A DNA stretch of 64,000 nucleotides from Rhodanobacter sp. Root480. Its GTDB lineage: Bacteria > Pseudomonadota > Gammaproteobacteria > Xanthomonadales > Rhodanobacteraceae. Positions 26,682-35,628 of the stretch are shown in pieces. The DNA lies in the NCBI RefSeq assembly GCF_001426645.1, contig NZ_LMEX01000002.1:206322-270321 (forward strand), written 5' to 3'. Position 1 is the first letter of the stretch. Every line of letters starts with the position of its first letter. Below the pieces are notes generated by a model, which worked only from the letters and a program-made list of their open reading frames with translations, was not told the DNA's origin and made no database searches. The position numbers and the translations under genes were made by a program.

Positions 26682-28805
26682 CTACGGGTGCTGCGTCGCG
26701 CCGACCAACTGATGCACGGGCGCGCTCGCGTACAGCTTCCACTCCAGCAGACGCACGGCGCGCTGACCAGCCGGCGGGGTGAGCTGCACGCGGAATCGGC
26801 GCGCCGTCACCGGTGCCCAGCCGAGCGCATTCACGCCATTGGCCAGCGGTTTGCCGACCGGTTCGCTGCCAACCGCGTGCCAGGCGCCATCCTTGAAATA
26901 CTGGATGGCGTAGGACGCGGGCGCGGCAAAATGCGTGGCGTCATCGAGGAAGAAGATTTGCGACGAAGCGATCGTGGTCGGCGTTCCGAAATCGAGCGCG
27001 TACCACTGCGGCTTGTCCGCCGCACCCGCCGTGCTCCAGCCTTCCTGAATCTGCGGGAAGAACCACATGCGGCCGTCGATGCTCTGCCGCAGGGCTTTCT
27101 TGTCATCGCCATTCACCGACGCCGACGGCTGGGGAAAGCCGTCGGCGACAAGGTTCACCGCCAGGTCGACGTGACGCGTCACCGGCGGCAACGGCGCCTG
27201 ATCGATCGGGACAGTCAGGCGCGCAAGCACGGGCGATGACGCCACCTTGCGACCATCGATGAACACCTGCAGTCCTGCACCACGGTGATAGTGGCTGCCA
27301 TCGCGGTCGTACAACACCGAAACCAGGTGGCCGTGATACGGCGCGTTCTCCAGCGCAAACCAGGCCATGGCGTTGGGATCGGATGCATCGCGCGGCAGCA
27401 GCGGATTGACCTCGAGCACGTTGTCCGCGCGCGGGCGAATGCCGACCAGGCCGGTGATGATCAGGTCGTCGTAGGCGGAGTGGTAATAGTGGTGGCTGCG
27501 CGGCAGGCCGACGATGGGCTTGCCGGTGGCCGGGTCGTAGTCTTCCTGGATGTCGGGATGACCGTCGACATAATGCAGCTCGGTGTACTGCTTCAGCAGC
27601 GACATGTAGTCGGAGCGGGTGATCACCGTCTGGCTGCTGGTGTTGAGCAGGTTGGCCAACCCGATCAGCGCCTGCGTGGTCTGGAACGGCCAGACCGGCC
27701 CATTCCACTGGCATTCGCGCAACCCGGTGGCCTCGTCGTAGCGGAATTGCTGCATGTAGTGCTTGTAGCTGGGCTCGACCGTGCGCAGGCCATGAGGCCC
27801 ATGCAATTGATCGGCCTTCAGCGCGTGCGCCCATGCCACGGCGTATTTCGGATCGTCGACGAGCCCGAACGTCCACGGCGTATAGCCGGCCAATTCACGG
27901 CCGCCGACCGGGTCCCAGTAATGCACGAACGCGTTGTCGACCTTGTAGCGGTCGATGAAGTGGCCCAGCTCCGTGCTCCACAGGTGCTGTTCGACATGGC
28001 GACGCAGATCGGCTGCCTTGGCCGCGTAACGGCTGGCGGTGGTGTCGTCGCCAGCCAGCGCCGCCAACCGGCTGATGGCGCGGGCGTTGGCAAACATGTA
28101 GCTGTTGATCGAGGGGCGGAACGCGTCGCCGCCCCGGAAACCATCCTTGCCGCCGCTGGCGTCGATCGAGGCGATCGAGTACTCGGTGGCATCCAGCAGG
28201 GGTTCGATCCAGTACAGGTGCTTGTCGAAATCGTAATGGTCGTCCCACAGGTTGTAGGTCTGCTCCATCGAGGGCAGGAAGCGGGTGGCGAACGCCGCAT
28301 CGCCGTCCACTTCATAGCGCTGCCAGGTGGCGTCCGCGATGGATTCGGAGAAGTGCCGGTTGTTGCCGCCACCGGTCCACAGGTAGCTGATCCAGTCGTC
28401 CAGATAGCTGCGATCACGAAGCCAGCGGCCGTCGTAGATCGGGAAGATGGCCGAGTCGTTGAGCGTGGAATAGGGGTCGCGATCCCACGTCATGTCCTGC
28501 AGGAATTCGGTGAACAAATTCCCCTGCGCACCCACCGCGCGGATATGCGCGCGGAATACTTCCCAGCGGTAGTAGTAGATCTGGTTGGTTTTCGCATCCG
28601 GGGAATCGAAGAACGGGATGTTGTTTTCGTACCAGGGCGCGTCATTGCCGAAGTAGCGCCGCGCGATGGCGGCTTGCGGAAGCATCGTGGGAGCGCTGCT
28701 GGCCGTGGCGGCCGGCGTGGATCGCGCAGCGCCGCCGCCGTTCATCCCTCCGGCCCACAGTGCAAACGGTACCCATGCAGATACAAGAAGAACGGCCAGG
28801 CGCAT
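26682..28805 (-). CDS. Secreted MGH1-like glycoside hydrolase with C-terminal discoidin-like domain
   Basis: 707 residues from MRLAVLLVSAWVPFALWAGG (signal peptide). A Met four codons upstream is possible, but GGGGA lies well placed for the internal ATG. The catalytic part looks like an (alpha/alpha)6 barrel of the MGH1/GH63-like group: YRWEVFRAHIRAVG, YNLWDDHYDFDKHLYWIEPL, CQWNGPVWPFQTTQALIGLA and SHHYYHSAYDDLIITGLVGI. The last ~150 residues (QWYALDFGTPTTIASSQIFF, RRFRVQLTPPAGQRAVRLLE) resemble an F5/8 discoidin or CBM32-type sugar-binding module. Substrate cannot be assigned. It stands alone, with no transporter or regulator beside it. Confidence 0.75.
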   Translation of the reverse strand: MRLAVLLVSAWVPFALWAGGMNGGGAARSTPAATASSAPTMLPQAAIARRYFGNDAPWYENNIPFFDSPDAKTNQIYYYRWEVFRAHIRAVGAQGNLFTEFLQDMTWDRDPYSTLNDSAIFPIYDGRWLRDRSYLDDWISYLWTGGGNNRHFSESIADATWQRYEVDGDAAFATRFLPSMEQTYNLWDDHYDFDKHLYWIEPLLDATEYSIASIDASGGKDGFRGGDAFRPSINSYMFANARAISRLAALAGDDTTASRYAAKAADLRRHVEQHLWSTELGHFIDRYKVDNAFVHYWDPVGGRELAGYTPWTFGLVDDPKYAVAWAHALKADQLHGPHGLRTVEPSYKHYMQQFRYDEATGLRECQWNGPVWPFQTTQALIGLANLLNTSSQTVITRSDYMSLLKQYTELHYVDGHPDIQEDYDPATGKPIVGLPRSHHYYHSAYDDLIITGLVGIRPRADNVLEVNPLLPRDASDPNAMAWFALENAPYHGHLVSVLYDRDGSHYHRGAGLQVFIDGRKVASSPVLARLTVPIDQAPLPPVTRHVDLAVNLVADGFPQPSASVNGDDKKALRQSIDGRMWFFPQIQEGWSTAGAADKPQWYALDFGTPTTIASSQIFFLDDATHFAAPASYAIQYFKDGAWHAVGSEPVGKPLANGVNALGWAPVTARRFRVQLTPPAGQRAVRLLEWKLYASAPVHQLVGATQHP

Positions 28806-29180
28806 GAAGATCCCCATCGAATGATTTGCCGCGCGGCGGCAGCGGTTGGCGAAACAGCATCGTCACCCCAGGCATGAAACCCATCCAGCCGCGGCCGGTT
28901 CAATGTTCCGCCTGAGCCCCGGCCGGCCTTCCATACCGGGCCGAGGTTGAACAGTACCAACCCCGACGCCCGATGCCACGCCCTTCGTCCACAAGACCGC
29001 AACGATGGACGTATCAACGCCCCCTTTGGCGACAATAGTTTCATGCCGTCGCCCCCAGCGCACATTCGCTGCCGCCAGCAGACCGAATGACCGCACGCCG
29101 CAGGTCGTACAGTCCACGAAGGTGTCGATCGATACCAAGGCATCATCCTGCGACGGTGGCCGGAGAGTCGGCTGCAGGAA
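28806..29180. other. Gene-free stretch upstream of the glycoside hydrolase
   Basis: About 375 bp between two minus-strand genes. Short ORFs on both strands have no signal, RBS or recognisable product. It should hold the promoter of the glycoside hydrolase gene; no clear operator or repeat seen. Confidence 0.5.
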
Positions 29181-30806
29181 TCAGCGCCCGATGTCCTCCA
29201 CCAATTGGCCGTCCGTCAGTTCGAGCCAGCGGTCCACATCGATTTCCGCCAGGAACGCCGGATCATGGCTTGCCACCACCAGCGCACCTTCATAGGCGCG
29301 CAACGCCTGGATCAGCAGGTCCACCGCATCGAGGTCGAGGTTGTTGGTCGGTTCATCCAGCAGCAGAAGCACTGGCGGCGGCGTGGCATGCAGCACGCAG
29401 GCCAGCACCGCGCGAAGGCGCTCGCCGCCAGACAACGCCAGCGCAGGCAGATCCATGCGATCGCCCGGGAACTGCAGCCGGGCGAGCAGGTTTGCGCGCT
29501 CCTGCGCCGGCATGTCGGGCGCGGCAAGTGCAAGGTTCTGCGCCACCGTGCGCGCGGGATCGAGCAGGTCCAGCCGCTGCGAAAGATAAGCCACGCGACC
29601 GGCGCCCCGACGCACGCTTCCATCGGACGTGCATTCCCCGGCGATAACCCGCAACAAGGTGCTTTTGCCCGCGCCGTTGACTCCGCGCAGCGCAATGCGT
29701 TGCGGACCACGGATCGTAAATGCCAGACCGTGCGCGCCGAACAGGTCGCGACCACCCCGCCGCACTCGCAAGCCTTCGGCCGAGAACAGTACGCGATCCG
29801 CCGGCACGCGCGTGGCCGGCAGCGAGAGATCGAGCACTGCGTTCTCGCCCAGCGCCTGCGTGGCATCGTGCAGGCGCGAGCGCACCTGTTGCACTCGCGC
29901 CGCATGGGTGGCATCCGCCTTCGCCGCGGTGGTCTGCGCGGCGCTCTTGCGATTGCCGGCCACGATCCGCGGCAGTCCGGCGTCAGCCACGTTTCGTGCG
30001 GCGTTGCCTGCCCGGCGTGCGGTACGTTCGCGTGCCTGCTGCATGTCGCGCTTCTCGCGCTTGAGCTCACTGCGCAGGTTGCGCGCCTGCTGTTCGGCGG
30101 CGCGTCGCTCGGCTTCCTGCGTTTCGCGATAGAACGCGTAGCCACCGCCGTACAACCGCAAGCCGGAAGGCGTCAGCTCCGCGATCTGCTCCATTCGATC
30201 GAGCAGTTCGCGGTCATGGCTGGCCACCAGCAGGCAGCCCTTCCACTCCTGCAGCGCCCCGTACAGGCGCTGACGCGTGGCCTGGTCGAGGTTGTTGGTA
30301 GGTTCGTCCAGCAGCAGGACGTCGGGGCGTCGCAACAGTTGCGCGACCAGACCCAGCGACATCGCCTCGCCGCCGCTGAAGGTGGCCAGCCGACGTTCCG
30401 GCGCGACATCTTTCAAGCCAAGACGCGCCAGCGCCGCCGCGCTGCGCTCGCGCAGATCCCAATCGTCATCGACGACATCGAAATGCGCGGGATCGACGTC
30501 ACCGGCGGCAATCGCGTCCAGCGCCCGCAGCTTGCTCGTAACGCCAAGCACGTCGGCCACGGTGGCCTCGCCATCGAGCGGCAGATTTTGCGGAAGGTAT
30601 CCAACGACACCGTCGACCGTCACCTGGCCGGACAGCGGCGACAGTTCGCCCACCAGCAGTTTCAGCAGGCTGCTCTTCCCTGCCCCGTTGGGTGCGACCA
30701 GACCGGTGCGAACCGGACCCAGCACGAATGAAAGCCCATCCAGCACGGGCGTGCCGTCGGGCCATGAAAAAACGAGATTGGAAACGCGAATGCGAACATC
30801 CGACAT
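29181..30806 (-). CDS. ABC-F family ATPase
   Basis: 541 residues from [20 protein letters not shown], preceded by GGGAGA as ribosome site. Two complete nucleotide-binding domains without membrane helices: Walker [14 protein letters not shown] and [13 protein letters not shown], signatures [13 protein letters not shown] and [13 protein letters not shown], Walker [13 protein letters not shown] in each half. Between them is a charged linker ([20 protein letters not shown]). ABC-F proteins act on the ribosome, some as translation factors and some as antibiotic-protection proteins. Sequence alone does not show which; the compact linker resembles housekeeping/Gram-negative members. Confidence 0.88.
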   Translation of the reverse strand: MSDVRIRVSNLVFSWPDGTPVLDGLSFVLGPVRTGLVAPNGAGKSSLLKLLVGELSPLSGQVTVDGVVGYLPQNLPLDGEATVADVLGVTSKLRALDAIAAGDVDPAHFDVVDDDWDLRERSAAALARLGLKDVAPERRLATFSGGEAMSLGLVAQLLRRPDVLLLDEPTNNLDQATRQRLYGALQEWKGCLLVASHDRELLDRMEQIAELTPSGLRLYGGGYAFYRETQEAERRAAEQQARNLRSELKREKRDMQQARERTARRAGNAARNVADAGLPRIVAGNRKSAAQTTAAKADATHAARVQQVRSRLHDATQALGENAVLDLSLPATRVPADRVLFSAEGLRVRRGGRDLFGAHGLAFTIRGPQRIALRGVNGAGKSTLLRVIAGECTSDGSVRRGAGRVAYLSQRLDLLDPARTVAQNLALAAPDMPAQERANLLARLQFPGDRMDLPALALSGGERLRAVLACVLHATPPPVLLLLDEPTNNLDLDAVDLLIQALRAYEGALVVASHDPAFLAEIDVDRWLELTDGQLVEDIGR

Positions 30807-31109
30807 GCAGGGATCTCCCATGGAACGCGCCCGCTTCGGCGGGCACAGCCAGAAACCGGACGGCACGCTTCGCACATGCCATCGAGGGTCAGGGATGCAT
30901 CGTGCTGCTCACATGTGGATCGCGATCTCCTGCAGGAACGGACATTCTATGCCACCGGAGAACCGTCGACGCACTGCGCTCGCGCCATCGATCGGGTTCA
31001 TTCAACCTGGCGCGATCGGATGAGATGGCCGAACCGCGCCCCGGCCGCCGAAACTTCAGGCCAGCGGCGCGGTCACCAGTTGAACGACCATCCATGCCAG
31101 GGGAAAGCC
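30807..31109. other. Divergent intergenic region, ABC-F / signal peptidase
   Basis: 303 bp with no supported gene. A GC-rich inverted repeat CGCCCGC-TTC-GGCGGGC lies near 30827-30845, in the ABC-F leader, where attenuator-type control is known for some ABC-F genes; that role is only a guess here. Confidence 0.4.
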
Positions 31110-31784
31110 ATGCGCACGATCGCGAAGTTTCTGCTCCGCAACCGCGGCTTCATGGCCTTCATGCTGTGCATGGTCGTCTTCCGCAGCGCGGTGGCCGACT
31201 GGAACGTGGTGCCGACCGGCTCGATGCAGCCGACCATCCGCATCGGCGACCGCATCCTGGTCGACAAGCTGGCTTACGACGTGCGCCTGCCGCTGACCCA
31301 CGTCTCGCTGTACCGCCTGGCCGATCCGCAACGCGGCGACATCGTGGTGCTGGATTCGCCGGCAGCCGACGAGCGGCTGGTGAAGCGGGTGATCGGGCTG
31401 CCCGGCGACGAGGTGGCGATGCGCGCCAACGTGCTCTACATCAACGGCCAGGCGGCCAGCTACACGACCAGCGGGTACCAGGGCATCCACGATGACCTGC
31501 GCGATCCCGCGCATTACGCGACCGAACGCTACGGCGCGCTGCACCACGCGATCCGCCTGTCCAACCGCCACCCCAGCCCGCTCAGCAATTTCGGCCCGAC
31601 CAAGGTACCGCCCGGCCAGTACCTGCTGCTGGGCGATGACCGCGACAACAGCATGGACTCGCGCTATCTCGGCTTCTTCGCCCGCAACGAGATCGTCGGC
31701 CGCGCGCACCGCGTTATCGTCTCGCTCGATTCCCAGCATCACTACCTGCCGCGCGGGAATCGCTTCGGCACGGCACTGCGCTGA
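31110..31784 (+). CDS. Signal peptidase I (S26 family)
   Basis: 224 residues with a single N-terminal anchor (GFMAFMLCMVVFRSAVAD). The catalytic Ser38 lies in VVPTGSMQPTIRIGDRILV and the general-base Lys92 in RLVKRVIGLPGDEV; LLLGDDRDNSMDSRYLGF is the third conserved box. It is shorter than E. coli LepB and has one anchor, and it is not in a lep-rnc-era cluster, so it may be a second, specialised signal peptidase. The start has GGGGAAAG upstream. Confidence 0.9.
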   Translation: MRTIAKFLLRNRGFMAFMLCMVVFRSAVADWNVVPTGSMQPTIRIGDRILVDKLAYDVRLPLTHVSLYRLADPQRGDIVVLDSPAADERLVKRVIGLPGDEVAMRANVLYINGQAASYTTSGYQGIHDDLRDPAHYATERYGALHHAIRLSNRHPSPLSNFGPTKVPPGQYLLLGDDRDNSMDSRYLGFFARNEIVGRAHRVIVSLDSQHHYLPRGNRFGTALR

Positions 31785-31799
31785 TCCGGGAGTTGGGGT

Positions 31800-31950
31800 T
31801 CGATTTCGGGCAGGATGCGCGCGGCCCGCACGGCGAACCCAACCCGGGTGCGGTCAGCGCCACGTTGGCGTCGAGGTTGCCGCCCACGCCGTGCAGCAGC
31901 ACCGGTAGCGACGTTGGCCGTCGCGGCGGCGGCTGCAGGGGCGGAAGGTC
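31800..31950 (-). pseudogene. Possible remnant of an alpha/beta hydrolase (carboxylesterase type)
   Basis: On the minus strand one frame reads SLPVLLHGVGGNLDANVAL, like the oxyanion-loop start of phospholipase/carboxylesterases (LLHGVGGNE), and then loses similarity; the neighbouring frame continues VRAARILPEIEPQLP. No Ser nucleophile motif or full frame exists. Such an esterase often sits near DODA/DoxX genes, which fits decay of a former neighbour. Weak evidence. Confidence 0.3.
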
Positions 31951-31989
31951 AGTACGAGGCGGGATCGTTCCACAGGGGTGGCACGGTCT

Positions 31990-32793
31990 TCATCCTGCCT
32001 TCCCTTGCGCCGCATGGGGCAGGCCGAACGCGAACGAATCCATCGACAGCACGCCGTAGGTCATGCCGCCTTCGACCAGCCGCGGCGCATCCGTATCGAC
32101 GCTGGCGCCCACGGCCACCAGCAGCGGCAGGTAGTGTTCCTCGGTGGGATGTGCACGCTCGGCGTGCGGTGCGCGGCGGCGGTAATCCACCAGCGCCTCG
32201 ACGTCGCGCGCGGCCACCGCATCGCGAACCCAATCCACGAATTCCTGCGCGTATTCAGGGTTGCGAATCTCCTGGCGGAATTCGTACAGGTTGTGGGTGA
32301 GGCTGCCGGAACCGACCACCAGCACGCCACGCTGGCGCAGCGGCGCCAGGGCCTGCCCCATGCGCAAGGCGCCGGCCGCATCGATGTGCTGCGGCAGCGA
32401 CACTTGGAACACCGGCACGTCGGCGCGCGGGAACAGATACCGCAGCGGCACCCACGCGCCGTGGTCCAGGCCGCGGCGTTCGTCGAGTGCCACTTCGAAG
32501 CCGGCGTCCGAAAGCAGCCGCGCGGCATCCTGCGCCACCGCCGGTGCACCCGGCGCGGCGTACTGCAACTGGTACAGCGGCGCGGGGAAGCCACCGAAAT
32601 CGTGGATGGTTTCCGGCGCGGCACTGCTGGCCACGCGCACGCCCCGGGTCTGCCAGTGCGGCGACACCACCAGCACGGCGGTGATGTCCGCCAACGACTC
32701 ACCCACCGCGCGCAGGTTCGGGCCGAGCAAGCCCGGCTCCAGCGCAAACATCGGCGAACCGTGGGAGATGAAGAGCGAGGGGGCGGTAGTCAT
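31990..32793 (-). CDS. DODA-type extradiol ring-opening dioxygenase (LigB/YgiD family)
   Basis: 267 residues from MTTAPSLFISHGSPMFALEP; a GAGG ribosome site precedes the ATG. Class III extradiol family, zinc or iron bound by His: FISHGSP, VVSPHWQTRG, LDHGAWVPLRYLFP and SLTHNLYEFR carry the conserved His residues. YgiD of E. coli makes 4,5-seco-DOPA, but natural substrates are uncertain. It belongs to a minus-strand group with DoxX and an F420-reductase-like gene, divergent from a LysR regulator, suggesting response to aromatics or quinones. Confidence 0.88.
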   Translation of the reverse strand: MTTAPSLFISHGSPMFALEPGLLGPNLRAVGESLADITAVLVVSPHWQTRGVRVASSAAPETIHDFGGFPAPLYQLQYAAPGAPAVAQDAARLLSDAGFEVALDERRGLDHGAWVPLRYLFPRADVPVFQVSLPQHIDAAGALRMGQALAPLRQRGVLVVGSGSLTHNLYEFRQEIRNPEYAQEFVDWVRDAVAARDVEALVDYRRRAPHAERAHPTEEHYLPLLVAVGASVDTDAPRLVEGGMTYGVLSMDSFAFGLPHAAQGKAG

Positions 32794-32857
32794 GGTGTTT
32801 CCTCCACAGACGGCGGGCGCAATGGCGCCCGCCGGGTTGAACTGCTCGTTGCGGAAC

Positions 32858-33247
32858 TCAGGCGTTGCGACGCCTGGCCCACAGGTGATCGAGGCTGAGC
32901 GCGCCGGCGCCATGGGCGGCAAGCATCAGGAAGCCACCGGCCATCGCCACGTTCTTCCAGAAGTTGATCGCCTGCGCAGCGTCGCCGAGATTGGCGTGGA
33001 ACAGCGCGGCACTGGCCACCGAGAACGCGGCAAGCGCCAGTGCAATCCAGCGCGTGAACAAGCCGCCCAGGATGGCCAGGCCACCGCCCAGCTCCAGCGC
33101 GATCACCAGTGGCAGCAAGGCGCCGGGCACACCCATCGCCTCCATGTATTGCTGGGTGCCGGCGTAGCCGGCGATCTTGCCCCAGCCGGAGATGATGAAA
33201 ACAAGCGAGAGGCCGATGCGGCCGAACAGTGCGAGCGAAGCGTTCAT
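32858..33247 (-). CDS. DoxX family membrane protein
   Basis: 129 residues with four hydrophobic segments; MNASLALFGRIGLSLVFIIS and the conserved SGWGKIAGYAGTQQYMEAMG place it in DoxX/YphA. Members are linked to thiol or quinone redox stress, mechanism unclear. It lies 64 bp upstream of the dioxygenase and 45 bp downstream of the reductase on the same strand. Confidence 0.88.
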   Translation of the reverse strand: MNASLALFGRIGLSLVFIISGWGKIAGYAGTQQYMEAMGVPGALLPLVIALELGGGLAILGGLFTRWIALALAAFSVASAALFHANLGDAAQAINFWKNVAMAGGFLMLAAHGAGALSLDHLWARRRNA

Positions 33248-33292
33248 GAGGATTCCTTGGATGACAAGAAGTAAGTGGATGACGCGGACGCA

Positions 33293-33925
33293 TCAGGCCT
33301 TGCTGATCCAGGTCGGCGCGATCGACGTGCCAAGACCGGCGCCGTAGCCAAGGTAGATGTTCAGCGCGGCCAGCGGTTCCAGATAGCGAGAATTTTTCAG
33401 CGGGCCGGCATCGACCGGCGTGTAACCGAGGCTTTCGATCAGCGCCTTCGCCGTCTGCTTCGCCCGCTCGCTGTCGCCCGCAAAGAACGCGGGGGCCACC
33501 TGGCCATCGGCAAACTGCGGGCCATCAGCCAGCACCTGCGCGAACAGCGTGTTGAACGCCTTCACCACCTCGGCTTCGGGCACGGCCTTGGCGATCTCCT
33601 CGGCGGCCGAGGTGTCGTAGCCCAGGGTCAGGCCCATGTAGTCGGCGGTCAGCGGATTGGTGATGTCGATGACGACCTTGCCCGCCAGCGAACCCAGCGA
33701 GCGCAGCGCCGGCACCGCATCGGCGTAACCGGTGGCGACAACGACGACGTCCGAACCGGCCAACGCCTCGGCCGGGGCCGCAGCCACGGCGCCGGGGTTG
33801 GCGGCGGCCAGCGCCTGCGCCTTGGCCAGGTCGCGGGCGGTGATGCGCACGGTGTGGCCAGCGCGGGTGAGTTGTTTGGCAAGCGCCGAGCCCATGTTGC
33901 CGGTGCCGATCAAAGTGATGTTCAT
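33293..33925 (-). CDS. NADPH-dependent F420 reductase-like oxidoreductase
   Basis: 210 residues beginning MNITLIGTGNMGSALAKQLT, a Rossmann GxGxxG dinucleotide site. DITNPLTADYMGL and KAFNTLFAQVL are typical of the NADP oxidoreductase/F420-reductase-like family, which in bacteria without F420 acts as a general NAD(P)H reductase. The substrate is unknown. Divergent from and probably controlled by the LysR gene at 34049; first gene of the reductase-DoxX-dioxygenase set. Confidence 0.85.
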   Translation of the reverse strand: MNITLIGTGNMGSALAKQLTRAGHTVRITARDLAKAQALAAANPGAVAAAPAEALAGSDVVVVATGYADAVPALRSLGSLAGKVVIDITNPLTADYMGLTLGYDTSAAEEIAKAVPEAEVVKAFNTLFAQVLADGPQFADGQVAPAFFAGDSERAKQTAKALIESLGYTPVDAGPLKNSRYLEPLAALNIYLGYGAGLGTSIAPTWISKA

Positions 33926-34019
33926 GGAAGTCTCCGTCAGTGGCCCAGGGCGTCCAGGCATGGGACGTACTCTATTGACCAACCAAACATCGATAAACTA
34001 GCTTTGCATTGACTTACTG

Positions 34020-34034
34020 TCTCGTTATTCGAGA
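34020..34034. promoter_or_regulatory. Inverted repeat in the LysR/reductase divergent promoter
   Basis: TCTCG-TTATT-CGAGA, a perfect 5-bp dyad, 15 nt upstream of the LysR start and immediately before its ribosome site. Position suits autoregulation. The 123-bp divergent region is AT-richer than its surroundings and also carries TTGACC and TTGACT hexamers. Confidence 0.4.
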
Positions 34035-34048
34035 TAAAAGGAGGCGAC

Positions 34049-34957
34049 GTGGACAAATTCCAGGAAATGACCAGCTTCGTGGCCGTGGTCGACGCCGGCA
34101 GCTTTGTCGGCGCGGCCGATGCCATCGGCATGTCCAAGGCGGCGGTATCGCGCCACGTCGCCGAGCTTGAACAGCGCCTGGGCGCGCGCCTGCTGCACCG
34201 GACCACGCGTCGACTGTCGCTGACCGACGACGGCCAACTGTTCTACGCCCGCGCCAAAGAGATGCTGGCCGCCGTCGACGAGGCGGAATCGGAAATCAGC
34301 TCGCGCAGCGGCGAACCCAGCGGACGCCTGCGCATCAACGCGCCGCTCAGCTTCGGCGTGTTGCACCTCGCCCCGCTGTGGCCACGCTTCGCGCAGCTGT
34401 ACCCCAAGGTGTCGCTGGACATCGAACTCAGCGACCGCGTGGTCGACCTGGTCGAAGAGGGCTACGACCTGGCCATACGCATCACCAACCTGCCCAACTC
34501 GCAGCTGGTCAGCCGGCAACTCGCCACCACCCGCATGATCGCCTGTGCCTCACCGCAATATCTCGCGCAACACGGCACACCCGCGCACCCCGACGAACTG
34601 GCGCAGCACGAAGTCATCTCCTACAGCTACTTCGCCGCCCGCGACGAATGGACCTTCACCGCCCCCCACGAAACCCCCGTCGTCGTGCACACCCACGCGC
34701 GCATCCACGCCAACAACGGCGACACCTGCCGCGCCGTCGCGCTGGAACACCAGGGCATCATCCTGCAACCCGATTTCATCGTCGCCGACGACCTGCGCCG
34801 CGGCGACCTGGTCGAACTGCTGCCAACCTGGCGCACGATGACCCTGGGCATCCACGCGGTCTATCCCTCACGCAAACACCTGCCGATCAAGACGCGGAGG
34901 CTGGTGGATTTTCTGGTGGAGGCGTTTGCGGTGCCGGGGTGGGATGTGGGGCGTTGA
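34049..34957 (+). CDS. LysR family regulator (aromatic/quinone-type subgroup)
   Basis: 302 residues from a GTG start with a very strong AAAGGAGGCGAC ribosome site. HTH region MDKFQEMTSFVAVVDAGSFV and GMSKAAVSRHVAELEQRLGA; the effector domain begins GRLRINAPLSFGVLHLAPLW. This is the large subgroup that typically represses a divergent oxidoreductase gene. Target by position: the reductase-DoxX-dioxygenase genes. Confidence 0.9.
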   Translation: MDKFQEMTSFVAVVDAGSFVGAADAIGMSKAAVSRHVAELEQRLGARLLHRTTRRLSLTDDGQLFYARAKEMLAAVDEAESEISSRSGEPSGRLRINAPLSFGVLHLAPLWPRFAQLYPKVSLDIELSDRVVDLVEEGYDLAIRITNLPNSQLVSRQLATTRMIACASPQYLAQHGTPAHPDELAQHEVISYSYFAARDEWTFTAPHETPVVVHTHARIHANNGDTCRAVALEHQGIILQPDFIVADDLRRGDLVELLPTWRTMTLGIHAVYPSRKHLPIKTRRLVDFLVEAFAVPGWDVGR

Positions 34958-35628
34958 CGGCGGCGATGGCCTCAAGGCAACAGGATCCTTCCGTGCAGCC
35001 CACTCTGTCCACAAGGGACTTCCTTCGGTCGTGCCCGATACTCTCGCCGTTGCTTCAGATCTTTGCAGGAGCGACTTCAGTCGCGACGCTCTTTGACAGC
35101 GAAAGAGCAAAAGCGAGAGCAAAGGCAAGGAGAAAGAACACTCCGCTTACGCCGCCTTGCGGACATCGGGCAACCGCTCCTGCGTTGCCTCAACTCCGGC
35201 ATCCACCCTCGCATTCGCTCTCACCGTTCACTCCGAGCGAATCGCCACCACGGGCGGCACCCTGGCGGCATATCGCGCCGGTGCCCATACGGCGGCCTGA
35301 CCGAGCAGCCGGAGAAAACGGGACGGAGGAAGCTAAACGGAGAAGGTAACAGCCGGCTCTGCTCTGGCTCTTCTGAGAAGTGCGGGCCAAGATGGCCGCG
35401 CTCTACCCGGGCCCGTGTGCGGCGGTGAGACGAGGCAACAAGGCCGCGTAGCGAGGGTAGCCTCTCTTTGCGCCGGTCATCCTGCCCTCTGCCCTTCGGG
35501 CCGGCTTCGCCGTTCGCACCGCTCCTGCGACGCAGTGGGCCACGTTTCTCTGGCCACACAGAGGAGAAAGAGAGCTGGCCCAGCAAGAGCGCACTCATCA
35601 ACCAGAGCGCGCCCTTGCCGCCAGCAGC
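34958..35628. repeat. Gene-free composite repeat region
   Basis: 671 bp without a supported gene, although short ORFs exist in all frames. It contains a half REP element (TGCAGGAGCGACTTCAGTCG near 35064-35090), a 42-nt stretch at 35164-35205 repeated with two differences at 59597-59638 between nirK and nirV, and a block near 35490-35570 (GCCCTTCGGGCCGGCTTCGC, CACACAGAGGAGAAAG) of the low-complexity kind found as genome-wide repeats. It looks like stacked repeat insertions. Confidence 0.7.
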
